This document shows, piece after piece, positions 15,298 to 24,800 of a stretch of DNA of 64,000 nt. Location of the stretch: the NCBI GenBank assembly GCA_017744515.1, contig JAGIBF010000018.1:1-64000 (forward strand), written 5' to 3'. Made by a program: the position numbers and the translations under genes. Position 1 is the stretch's first letter. Every line of letters starts with the position of its first letter. Origin of the DNA: Niastella sp. Its GTDB lineage: Bacteria > Bacteroidota > Bacteroidia > Chitinophagales > Chitinophagaceae. The notes under the pieces were generated by a model. It saw only the letters and a program-made list of their open reading frames with translations, did no database searches and was not told the DNA's origin.

Positions 15298-15978
15298 ATG
15301 AAAAAGTATGTAGCACCTGCCTTGCTTATGTTGATATGGGCAGGCTGTGGCAATAAGCCTGAAAAAGGAGCAACCTCTTTCAAAGATTCTACAACTACTG
15401 TGTCGTCCAATGACTCATTGAAGCCCGGCACTGTAGTCAGCAAAGACCATTCAACAAAAGAACCGATTGTCGCCACGGTAAAGCAGGTGCTTACGCATAT
15501 TCCCGATGGGTATTTCATCATTGACACCTGCAGCGGCGACCTGAACCTCGACAATGAAAACGATTTTCTTATACTGCTCGGAAAGAAAGGAGAAGATTCG
15601 CTGTCCCGGTTGGGCGATGAACCGGTAAAGAGGCGTTTATTGGTATTGACGCACGACAAAGGCGAGCACTTTAACCTGGCTGCTCAAAGTGATAATGCTG
15701 TATATTGCTATTCCTGTGGTGGTATCCTGGGTGATCCTTATCAGCAACTGGTGATCAAAAACGGTTACTTTTCCGTAGAGCATTATGGTGGCAGCAGGTA
15801 CCGCTGGACGCGCATTGTGACGTTTAAATATTCCCCTGCCGACAGCACCTGGTTGTTGCACAAGGATGGCCATGAGACCGAGGATACGATGGGAGAAGAA
15901 AAGCCCACTAAAAAGGTATATACCGCAAAAGATTTCGGTAAGGTAACGTTCACCGATTTCGATATTTACAAAGACTAA
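15298..15978 (+). CDS. Lipoprotein with a calcium-binding-like DLNLDNENDF motif
   Basis: 226 residues. The lipobox IWAGC places the lipidated Cys at residue 17. About 45 Ser/Thr-rich residues form a linker, followed by a domain with GDLNLDNENDFLILLG, an acidic repeat like those of FG-GAP/integrin-alpha proteins that bind calcium, and GGSRYRWTRIVTFKYSPADSTWLLHKD. Similar single-domain lipoproteins occur widely in Bacteroidota; function unknown. The gene lies between two other exported proteins with gaps of 5 and 8 bp. Confidence 0.6.
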   Translation: MKKYVAPALLMLIWAGCGNKPEKGATSFKDSTTTVSSNDSLKPGTVVSKDHSTKEPIVATVKQVLTHIPDGYFIIDTCSGDLNLDNENDFLILLGKKGEDSLSRLGDEPVKRRLLVLTHDKGEHFNLAAQSDNAVYCYSCGGILGDPYQQLVIKNGYFSVEHYGGSRYRWTRIVTFKYSPADSTWLLHKDGHETEDTMGEEKPTKKVYTAKDFGKVTFTDFDIYKD

Positions 15979-15986
15979 TACTGTTT

Positions 15987-16454
15987 ATGAAACAAAGGAT
16001 CATATGGTGTTTTTGCCTGGTTCTGATAATATCCGGCACTTATGCCCAGGGAACCATCAATTACTCAAAGAGCAGGGTACGGCAAACCCTGCGCACTTAC
16101 TGCAGAACCAACAACTGGCCTATGAGCTCTATTAAGGAGGAGCCGCTTGTCACGATACTCAATATCAACGATACCCTTTACCAGCCTGCCGTGTTTAAAT
16201 ATTATTTCAATAAAAAGGATCAATGCTACCAGGAACAAAAAATTACCTTTTGTGATTCCTGTTACCATAAATACGCTAAGGAATATATTGACGCAAAGAG
16301 ATATGAATGGGTAAAGCTGAGTGATACAGTATATGTCTCAAAATATTCCCGGAACCGCCGCCTCGAACTGCACCCTGCTGCCCATACCATTGATTTCTTC
16401 AAAACGTTCTGGACAAAAGAAGAATATGATCGTATGATTGCCGGTAACCGGTAA
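15987..16454 (+). CDS. Secreted protein of unknown function
   Basis: 155 residues. A signal peptide (RIIWCFCLVLIISGTYAQ) precedes a mature domain with the Cys pair ITFCDSCYHKY and an earlier Cys in LRTYCRTNN. No family recognised. It follows the preceding lipoprotein gene by 8 bp and probably ends that transcript; short AT-rich direct repeats (AATTCGTCTAATTCGTG) follow it. Confidence 0.55.
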   Translation: MKQRIIWCFCLVLIISGTYAQGTINYSKSRVRQTLRTYCRTNNWPMSSIKEEPLVTILNINDTLYQPAVFKYYFNKKDQCYQEQKITFCDSCYHKYAKEYIDAKRYEWVKLSDTVYVSKYSRNRRLELHPAAHTIDFFKTFWTKEEYDRMIAGNR

Positions 16455-16613
16455 TCCCATATACACTACTTCGCTCAATTCGTCTAATTCGTGTAATTAG
16501 TGTCCCCTTTTCACTTTTCATTTGCAATTAATCCGTTTATTTGCCGTTGTATTCCCGTTCCACTTCAACCGCTATCGCTTAATTATTACATTTTAATTTT
16601 TTAAAGCATTCTT

Positions 16614-17876
16614 ATGGCTGCCAAAGAACCTGTGCAGGGCAATGACCTGTACGCGTATGACTCCTTTAGCGGGGACAGTGGTAAACGTTCCGACAACAAC
16701 TTCCTGTGGTGGTGCTCCGGCGCCCACCAGCAATTGCTGAAACAATTCCCTTCCGAACACAGTAAATACAGCGGTCTGGGTGGCGTGATCCTGGCTACAT
16801 TCGTGCTGGCCGCCATCTCATCGGGCTATGCTATTTACAGCATATTCAATAACATAGGATGGACGCTGCTGTTTGCCGTCATCTGGGGCCTCATCATTTT
16901 CAATTTCGACCGGTTCCTGGTGTCTACCATGCGCAAGTATGGCGTAAGCAAGCGTAAACAGCTTTGGATGGCGGTGCCGCGGATTGCACTGGCTTTGCTG
17001 ATCGGCATTACCATTGCCCGGCCACTGGAACTAAAGATCTTTGAAAAGGAGATCGACACGAAAGTGGTGGAGAACATCCACAAGAAAATTCAGCTGAATG
17101 ACAGCTTGTTGCAGGCGGAGAATACAGCCCTGATGCAAACCTCGGAGGCGGAGCGCAACCGCCTGATGGGCCGTAAGCTGTCTATTGAAGATACGCTGCA
17201 CCGGTTGCAGCAATCCTACGTACAGGAAGCGGATGGTACCGGCGGCTCAGGACAACGGGGCGTGCAGGAGCTCACAAGGCTGAAGATGAATGCTTTTAGC
17301 GCTGCCCGTGAACAATATGGTCCCGAACTGTTGCAGTTGCAAACCGACATTGCCCGGCAGGACAGCATCCTCGCAGGGGCTAAGACTTCGCTGCAAGACA
17401 AACGCAAGCAATATGAGGCTTCAGCCAAAGCCAATGTAGGCTTTCTCGAACGCAACAAGGCGCTCACCGATCTGGCGGGTGAAGAAAGCAGCGTATTCTG
17501 GACAAGCCTGCTGCTGTCCATGCTGATCATCCTGATAGAAGTGGGACCTATTTTGTCCAAGCTCATCATGCCCGTAGGGCCTTATGATATTGCACTGGCC
17601 AAAGAAGAACTTACCCTCATGGCTGCTTCTGAAAACGATATGCGGAAAGACAAGGAGCTGACCTCCGAAAAGAAGAAGGCCTTTTACCGCAAGCAAAAAG
17701 AAGTATCGGACCAGTTGGCCGATAAGCTCACCGCTTTACAACAAAAGCATATAGACGAGGAGTTGGACAAGTGGGAGCGGGGAGAGTGGAATCCCAAAGA
17801 CCACCGTGCTTCCATGGATGAGGTGATGCGCAAGATCAAAGAGCGCTACCAGATAGATGAAGGCGACTTATTGTAA
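16614..17876 (+). CDS. DUF4407 family membrane protein
   Basis: 420 residues. The N-terminus NNFLWWCSGAHQQLLKQFPSE is the typical DUF4407 opening, followed by two helices (GGVILATFVLAAISSGYAIY and LLFAVIWGLIIFNFDRFLVS), a third (IALALLIGITIARPLELKIF), a long coiled-coil periplasmic or cytoplasmic stretch (about 155-290) and a fourth helix (FWTSLLLSMLIILIEVGPILSKL), then a charged helical tail. The family is widespread in Bacteroidota and Actinobacteria with no established role. The gene end overlaps the convergent gene by 9 bp. Confidence 0.85.
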   Translation: MAAKEPVQGNDLYAYDSFSGDSGKRSDNNFLWWCSGAHQQLLKQFPSEHSKYSGLGGVILATFVLAAISSGYAIYSIFNNIGWTLLFAVIWGLIIFNFDRFLVSTMRKYGVSKRKQLWMAVPRIALALLIGITIARPLELKIFEKEIDTKVVENIHKKIQLNDSLLQAENTALMQTSEAERNRLMGRKLSIEDTLHRLQQSYVQEADGTGGSGQRGVQELTRLKMNAFSAAREQYGPELLQLQTDIARQDSILAGAKTSLQDKRKQYEASAKANVGFLERNKALTDLAGEESSVFWTSLLLSMLIILIEVGPILSKLIMPVGPYDIALAKEELTLMAASENDMRKDKELTSEKKKAFYRKQKEVSDQLADKLTALQQKHIDEELDKWERGEWNPKDHRASMDEVMRKIKERYQIDEGDLL

Positions 17877-18401
17877 AAAATAATAGAGTACAGCCAGGAT
17901 CAACATCAACACCAGGGTGGGTAAGTAAGTACGCTTGCCCACTTTGTATTTTATACGGGCCGATGGCAGCAGTAAAAATACAAGTGCCATCAGCAGCAGG
18001 AATACAAACGAGCCGCCTATTATCTTGCTTTGATTATCGGCTATCGCATAACCGGCGATCATGATGCCCGAAGCAATGATCAGCAGCAGTAATAAAAAAG
18101 CTACACCGATCACCCAGCCGGCCCTTTTACCTTTTAACAGCAAAAGGCCACCAGAGATGGCCAGTATGATGGAAATAATAGATCGTATATGATTGAATAA
18201 TTCACTGGTATTGATATTGAAGGAGCCATCTTTCACGGCATAGGCGCCGGACCTGGAAGATAAAAAATCAATGGCCTGCCACAGCAGGTAGATAATACCG
18301 ACGATCAATACCAGGATACCGGCATACTTTTCTCTCCAGCTTAATTTGAGGACAGGAGGCTGTGGAGCTACCGGGGACTGTGATGGTTGTTGCGTTTCCA
18401 T
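17868..18401 (-). CDS. Small integral membrane protein
   Basis: 177 residues, not recognised. A Pro/Gln-rich start (METQQPSQSPVAPQPPVLK) precedes four or five hydrophobic segments (AGILVLIVGIIYLLWQAI, IISIILAISGGLLLLKG, WVIGVAFLLLLLIIASGIMIA, IIGGSFVFLLLMALVFLLL, LPTLVLMLILAVLYYFL). Such layouts occur in many uncharacterised Bacteroidota membrane proteins. It converges on the DUF4407 gene with overlapping ends, so no room exists for a terminator between them. Confidence 0.55.
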   Translation of the reverse strand: METQQPSQSPVAPQPPVLKLSWREKYAGILVLIVGIIYLLWQAIDFLSSRSGAYAVKDGSFNINTSELFNHIRSIISIILAISGGLLLLKGKRAGWVIGVAFLLLLLIIASGIMIAGYAIADNQSKIIGGSFVFLLLMALVFLLLPSARIKYKVGKRTYLPTLVLMLILAVLYYFLQ

Positions 18402-18498
18402 GAGGCCGCAATTTAACAGGAAATACGTAAAACGTCAATCGCAAAACGCCTTTCCTTTCAGCCAGTCAACTTTTTAACCTGTCAACACTTCCGACACG

Positions 18499-19173
18499 CT
18501 ACTCCTGACTCACAACCGCATTCACCAGCTTCTCTGCCCAGCGGCTGTATTCCTTGCCGGAGGGGTGCAAATGGTCAGTAGTAATGAGCGAGGCATCGGT
18601 AGCCGCTTCCCGCGTGCCGGGCGTGATGTTGATATAATGCACACCATATTTTTCGCTAATGGCTTTGTTGATCGCATTGTATTCATCGATCTCCCGGGCT
18701 ATCTGTGCGCGGTCCCTGCCTTCGGCAAAAGGCGTAGCGCCCCAGTCGGGGATAGACAATACAAATACATGCTGCGGTTGCTGTCCGGCAAAGCCTATAG
18801 CCTGTTGTAACAGCGATTCAAACTCTCCGGCATATTCCGTACTGCTGCGGCCACGGTACTGGTTGTTGACACCGATCAACAATGAAACCATTTCATAAGG
18901 ACCTTGTGGGTTGGCGGCTGTAATAGCCTTTTGCAGCTCATCGGTCGTCCAGCCGGTTTTGGCAATGATGGTAGGCTGGTCAAATGGATAACCTGCCTGA
19001 GTCAACAATTGTACTGCCTGGTGCGGGAAGTTGGCGGTGTCGGGAACACCTTCGCCAATAGTGTAAGAATCGCCTAAGGCGAGGTACGATCGTTTGGTTG
19101 GGTTCATATCCTGTGCTGTTAAAGGGGATAGCATATACAGGCAAAGGTATATGAACAATGGTACTTTGTTCAT
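18499..19173 (-). CDS. SGNH/GDSL-type hydrolase
   Basis: 224 residues including a signal peptide (FIYLCLYMLSPLTAQD). The blocks of the SGNH family are complete: nucleophile Ser36 in ALGDSYTIGEG, oxyanion Gly/Asn in LIGVNNQYRG (Asn103), and the Asp-x-x-His pair DHLH (Asp200, His203). The enzyme is therefore an exported esterase or acetylhydrolase, often acting on acetylated sugars or lipids; the natural substrate is unknown. It stands alone on the minus strand. Confidence 0.88.
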   Translation of the reverse strand: MNKVPLFIYLCLYMLSPLTAQDMNPTKRSYLALGDSYTIGEGVPDTANFPHQAVQLLTQAGYPFDQPTIIAKTGWTTDELQKAITAANPQGPYEMVSLLIGVNNQYRGRSSTEYAGEFESLLQQAIGFAGQQPQHVFVLSIPDWGATPFAEGRDRAQIAREIDEYNAINKAISEKYGVHYINITPGTREAATDASLITTDHLHPSGKEYSRWAEKLVNAVVSQE

Positions 19174-19314
19174 AATCAGAAGCCTTTGATTGTATATACG
19201 TAAATAATATCCTTTTGTATTTAAGCAACAGGGATAATATAGGAATAACTTGCTATGCCTCTCATTGCCAATGCCTTCACGGCCCTACGATAATTTTAGC
19301 CTAAGTGGGTTACG

Positions 19315-20352
19315 TTATTCGATCCGAGCAGCCAGTCGTGAGTTTTTGATAAACGACTCATCATTGAGCGTATGGAGGAATGCCAGCAGCTTGTTTTTTT
19401 CTTCGGCAGTAATGTAAGCGCCATTATTCTTTTTAAAGAGCGAGTCTGTACCGGGAGTTGTGGAGAGATTGCCGGTATAATGATCGAGGGCAGCTTCCAA
19501 AGTTGCAAACCTGCCATCATGCATATAAGGAGCAGTATAAGCAAGGTTGCGCAGGCTGGGCACTTTGAACAGATATTTATCTTCCGGCTTCATCGTAATG
19601 GTATATCGCCCGTTGTCATTGCCGGTGCCGGGGCCAATACCGTTATTCCTGAACGTATAATCAGTAAATAAAGGTTCCTGGTGACAGTGATTACATTTTT
19701 GCTTGAATAAGGCATAACCTTGCTGTTCAATAGCTGTAAACCCAACACCTTTCTCCTTCCGTGATACCTGGTCATACCTCGCGTTACTGCTCACACACTG
19801 AGTAATGAATTGCGACAGTGCTTTCATAATATGTGTAACAGTGATATTATCTGTGCCGAATACTTTATTAAAAGCCTGCGGGTAATACGGATCGTTGCGC
19901 AATTTACGGATGATATTGGGCAGCGTTTCATCCATCTCCACATGATTGGTAATGGGAACGATGGGCTGTAAGTCAAGATTCATAACACTGCCATCCCAAA
20001 AGAAATGTTTGTTCCAGGCCATGTTCATGAGTGGCGGCGAATTGCGAACACCCAGTCTGCCCTCTACGCCTGTACTCAGGGTTTTACTGCTGTCTGCAAA
20101 GGCGGCTGATTGCTGATGGCAGGAGCCACAGGAAATACTATTGTTGGCAGACAGGATAGGGTCATAGAAAAGATGTTTACCCAATTCGAAGCCCGCTTCG
20201 GTAGGACGGTTGGCGGAGAAGTCGTATACGGGTGGAGGAAAGCCTGCCGGCTGCTGAAAACCCACAGGCGGATTATACACTACAGTGCTGAATGCCAGCA
20301 GCAGCAGTGAGAGGAGGAGAAGAGCAGTTCCGGTTTTATAATATAAGCGCAT
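19315..20352 (-). CDS. Di-haem cytochrome c peroxidase family protein
   Basis: 345 residues with an N-terminal export or anchor segment (ALLLLSLLLLAFSTVVY). Two haem c attachment sites are present, CGSCH (N-terminal haem domain) and CNHCH (C-terminal domain), with the conserved GKHLFYDPILSANNSISC opening, LGVRNSPPLMNMAW, FFWDGSV and the late VPSLRNLAYTAPYMHDGR block. The family (CcpA/MauG) reduces hydrogen peroxide in the periplasm using electrons from cytochrome c or performs related oxidations. Length is normal. It starts divergently from the surface island. Confidence 0.92.
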   Translation of the reverse strand: MRLYYKTGTALLLLSLLLLAFSTVVYNPPVGFQQPAGFPPPVYDFSANRPTEAGFELGKHLFYDPILSANNSISCGSCHQQSAAFADSSKTLSTGVEGRLGVRNSPPLMNMAWNKHFFWDGSVMNLDLQPIVPITNHVEMDETLPNIIRKLRNDPYYPQAFNKVFGTDNITVTHIMKALSQFITQCVSSNARYDQVSRKEKGVGFTAIEQQGYALFKQKCNHCHQEPLFTDYTFRNNGIGPGTGNDNGRYTITMKPEDKYLFKVPSLRNLAYTAPYMHDGRFATLEAALDHYTGNLSTTPGTDSLFKKNNGAYITAEEKNKLLAFLHTLNDESFIKNSRLAARIE

Positions 20353-20714
20353 ACGCAGATAAACAAAATTATATTTCCTTCACCGTTATTAATAGGGGTT
20401 TTTCTCCAAAATAAACCAGAAAAATACCGGCTTTCCTATTTCATGTCTGTTTTTATCTTGGTGCTGCCGTTATTAAATATCAAAAAACAGAAAAATTACA
20501 TAAAAACAACTGGAATAAATTGGGAGGATACCGGAATTCTTTTTTATTTGTATTCTATCTTTTATTATAAGTATCCCCCCCTTAACCTAATATCCTTCCT
20601 GATCTATCGCCTTTTTTAAATCCATTTCATCCAGTCCAATCATCATGTGAATGTAATGGTTCATGCCAGTCATGGGCCAGGTACTATTTTATTGTCTTGT
20701 AAAAAATTAACGCT
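20353..20714. other. AT-rich intergenic region between divergent units
   Basis: About 360 bp without a gene between the cytochrome c peroxidase (minus) and the surface island (plus). It is AT-rich with a run of C residues near 20575. A TAATTTTG word on the minus strand at 20371-20364 fits the -7 consensus but has no TTTG at the right distance and would leave a very short leader. I see no convincing promoter, RNA or repeat. Confidence 0.4.
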
Positions 20715-21788
20715 ATGAATAAAACATTACTCCTCGTAGTGTCTTTACTGCTATTGGTATGCCTCAACGCTTCTGCCAAGATTTGGCGCGTGAACAACAT
20801 TGTAGGCATTGCTGCCGATTTTACTACACTGCAAGCTGCACATGACGCAGCAACTTCGGGCGATACGCTGCATATTGAAGGGTCGCCTAATACATACAAC
20901 TCGCTTCAGGTTACTAAAAAGTTAATATTCATAGGACCAGGTTATTACCTGGACGAAAACCCCAATACACAAGCTTTTAATCAAAGCGCCAAACTGAGTT
21001 CCCTTGATTTTAGGGCGGGAAGTAGCGGCTCGATAGTGATGGGCCTGGATTTCAATGGTGGAACCCTCTATGTTTATACCAATGACATAGTTATAAGGCG
21101 TAACCGTTTTTGTTCAGAGAGCGGAACAACGATCGATTATTCTGTAGGTGTCATATCGCTCAATTATAACATCAATATTGGTACCTCTGCACCCGTAAAC
21201 AATGTGATCATATCGGAGAACTTCGGTGTAAGAGTAGATATAAATTACGCATCTACCGGTGTACTGATCTCGAATAATTATTTAGCATGGAATGGATATG
21301 GAGGAGACAATACTACGGGACAATGCCTCGTATTTCAGGCCAATGCTGTGGTTATCGTACAGAATAATATTATCCGTCGTGGCAGGATTACTGCTTATAA
21401 CAGCAATTTTAGCAACAATATAATGATCGCTGGTACTTTTGAAGGTACTGGCAATCTGGTATCCAATAATCTCTCCAATGCAGCACAATTTGGCACTACC
21501 AATGGTAATCAGGCCAATGTGGTGATGACCAATGTTTTTGTAGGCGCCGGCACAGGTATCTCAAGCGATGGTCAATGGAAACTGAAAGCAGGCTCGCCTG
21601 CTATTGGCGCAGGCTATGGCAGCACTGCGCAGAATCCCATTGACGTAGGTATGTATGGAGGTACCACTGCTTATAAACTATCCGGTCAGCCGCCGGTGCC
21701 TGCCATTTACTTCATGGAAAATCAACCCATCGGCAGCAACAGCGATCCCGTTGATGTAACCATCAAAGTGAAATCTGTCGGCAACTAA
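20715..21788 (+). CDS. Secreted right-handed beta-helix-like protein
   Basis: 357 residues. The signal peptide LLLVVSLLLLVCLNASAK precedes a pectate-lyase-like N-terminal start (DFTTLQAAHDAATSGDTLHIEG), which is the usual entry to a parallel beta-helix, and then short strand-turn repeats rich in Asn and Gly (VMGLDFNGGTLYVYTNDIVI, NNVIISENFGVRV, VVIVQNNIIRRG, SNNIMIAG). The end shows SPAIGAGYGSTAQNPIDVGMYGG, a common closing module of such proteins. No catalytic site is visible. It opens a five-gene surface island. Confidence 0.7.
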   Translation: MNKTLLLVVSLLLLVCLNASAKIWRVNNIVGIAADFTTLQAAHDAATSGDTLHIEGSPNTYNSLQVTKKLIFIGPGYYLDENPNTQAFNQSAKLSSLDFRAGSSGSIVMGLDFNGGTLYVYTNDIVIRRNRFCSESGTTIDYSVGVISLNYNINIGTSAPVNNVIISENFGVRVDINYASTGVLISNNYLAWNGYGGDNTTGQCLVFQANAVVIVQNNIIRRGRITAYNSNFSNNIMIAGTFEGTGNLVSNNLSNAAQFGTTNGNQANVVMTNVFVGAGTGISSDGQWKLKAGSPAIGAGYGSTAQNPIDVGMYGGTTAYKLSGQPPVPAIYFMENQPIGSNSDPVDVTIKVKSVGN

Positions 21789-21822
21789 CCAGTAATCCCA
21801 TTCCCGGCTTCATTCTGCGTTT

Positions 21823-24800
21823 ATGACCAACAACCGCTCGCTGATCAGGATTGGCTTCCTGTGGTGTATCCTGCTCCTGCTGGTGCACCTGCCCGCCCGC
21901 TCACAACAGGTGTCGAAGGTGGAATATTATATTGACACCGATCCCGGCATTGGGCAGGGAACGCCTGTGCCCGTAACTCCCGGCACAGATATTACCGTTT
22001 CTTTCCAGATAAATATCAGTACGGCAGCTGTTGGTTTTCATAAATTATATGTACGGGCTTATACCGCCCCTTATCAGGTAACCGAATTCGGTAAGACCAC
22101 TACCCACGGCGGCTGGTCGCTCACCACTATAAAAACATTCTACAAAGCCAGCCTGGCGGTGGGCTCTTCTATACCGGTGAACGTTATTAAAGGAGAATAC
22201 TTCTTTGATACGGACCCTGGTTTCAATAATGGAACCAACATTCCTTTGACACCCGGACCGGAGATCAACAACCTTAGTTTTACCACTGATGTTACTGCTA
22301 TTACCAACGGGTTTCACAATATGTACGCCCGGTTCAAAGATGCTAACGGAGCCTGGAGCATACCAGTCGTACGCAACTTTTATAAACAAGTCTTTGCCAC
22401 CTCACCCCAGGCGCCCAATATTATAAAAGGTGAATACTTCATAGATGCCGATCCCGGCTTTGGAGCAGGCATCAATATTCCCGTTACACCAGGCAATGAC
22501 CTGACGAATGTAACATTCGTGGCAGATATTACTGCTATGACGAATGGCTTTCACAAACTCTCTGCACGGTTTATGGATGCCAACCTGCTGTGGGGCCATG
22601 CGGTCGTGCGTACTCTGTACAAGCAATCACTGGCAGCCGGTAATAATGTACCCCCCAATGTAATAGGCGGTGAATATTATTTCGATGCCGACCCTGGCTT
22701 TGGCCGGGGCATGTCCATTGCTGTAACCCCCGCTACCGATATCAACAACCTTGCCTTCATCACAGATGTGACGAGCCTCTCCAAAGGATTTCACCGCCTT
22801 TACACACGCTTCAGAGATGCTAATGGACACTGGGGGCTTACACATGTAAAGATGATCTATAAAGAAGATATAGGCAGTGGCGAAGCCTTGTCCAATATCG
22901 TTAAAGCTGAATATTATATCGACACGGACCCTGGCTTTGGCAATGGTCATGCAATTCCGCTTACGCCCGGCGTAGACATCAATCCCCTCACGTTTATTGT
23001 CGACATGACCCAGGTGTCTATCGGTAATCACCGCGTATATGTGCGGGCGCTCGATGCCAATGGAAAATGGAGCCTTACCAATACCCGCACCTTCTCTGTG
23101 GAAGCACCTACGGAATTGTATACTACACTTGGCCCCATCAATGACAGCATTTGCGCCGGTACTGTTGTCCGCATTCCCTTTACCGTCAATGCACCTTTTG
23201 GTTCCAACAACATCTTTACAGCGCAGCTGTCCAATAGCAGTGGTAGCTTTTCCAATCCTACTGTTATCGGTACACTGAATAGCAATAAGTCGGACACTAT
23301 CAATGCTACCATACCTGCCAACTTCCAGGGAACAGGTTTCCGTATCCGTATACTGGCCAGTTCACCTTTCGATACCAGCAACATCAGTCAGCCTGTCACT
23401 ATCCGGCAAGTGCCACAAATCGGCTTTGGTATACAGGGGGCAAATACCACCTGCATGGGTTCACAGACTTACACAACTGGTATTACAACGCCTGGACTTA
23501 TTTATACCTGGACATTAACAGGTGGCGGCACACTGCAGCCCAATGGTGCATCAGCTACTGTTGAGTGGACCACACCAGGTCAATACAACCTTACGCTTAC
23601 TATCTCCAACGAATGCGGCAACGGAACTACCCGCACCTTACAGGTATGGGCATTCAATGCACCGCCGGCTGGAGTACCAAATATCTACGCTTCCGGCAAC
23701 AGTTCACTTTGGTCGTCTGCTACGCCGGGCGCCAACGCAGGTGTTACCGGCTACCAATGGTACCGGAATGGTGCGGCCATTCCGGGCGCTACCAATTATT
23801 ATTATAGCCTTGGTGGAGTAGCAGGCACTTATACCCTCAAATACACTAACCCCTGTGGCGAAGGGCCGGAGTCCAATAGTATTACCTTTAATGGAGTAGG
23901 GCAGATACAGACCGTTACATTTGATCCTGTTATAGACCACACGTTCGGCGATCAGCCATTTGTAGTACGCGCTGTTGCTTCCTCTTCATTGCCGGTTACT
24001 TATAGTATTATCAGCGGTCCCGCTACCATCAGCAATGATACGTTGACGATCACGGGCGCAGGAACAGTACGCATACGTGCCCATCAGGCAGGTAATGATG
24101 TATATGGACCGGCATCTGTAGATATTACTTTCGTGGTAGCGAAGGCCGTCGGCACTGTAACCCTAAGCTCGCTGACTCATACTTATGATGGAACATCCAA
24201 GAGACCGGATGCTGTTACCACTCCGGCGGGATTGCCGGTGCGTTATCTGTTCGATGGTAGCTCCACTGCCCCTGTCAATGCAGGACGCTATGGCGTAAAC
24301 GGTAGTATCTTCAGCAACAACTATGAAGGAGAAGCAAATGATACGTTGGTAATTGAAAAAGCAACTCAACTCATCAGCCTTGAAAGAACTACGGATAAGC
24401 AATATGGCTCAGGTTCCTTCAATATAGGAGCAGTCACATCTTCAGGACTTCCTGTAACATTGGATATCATTACCAATCCGGCAGGTATTGCATCACTTGC
24501 AGGCAACACAATAACCATTAGTGGATTGGGCACTGTGATCATCACGGCCCGTCAGGCAGGAAATGAAAACTACCTGGCTGCCACAGACGTAGCAGATACG
24601 TTCGATATCATCAAGGCAAATCAGTTGATCAGCTTTTCGCCCATCGCAACACCTTCAGTCATTGATCCCCCCTTCAATATAAATGCCCTTTCCACATCGA
24701 GCCTGCCCCTTACGTATAGCATACAAACTGTGCCTGCCAACGGAGTAGCCACTTTACAAGGCAATACAATAACGTTGGGTGGCACTATAGGAACGGTGAC

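Noticed and set aside
20364-20371. TAATTTTG on the minus strand as promoter of the cytochrome c peroxidase
   Set aside because: No TTTG at 19-21 bp and the start site would lie only a few bases before the ATG.
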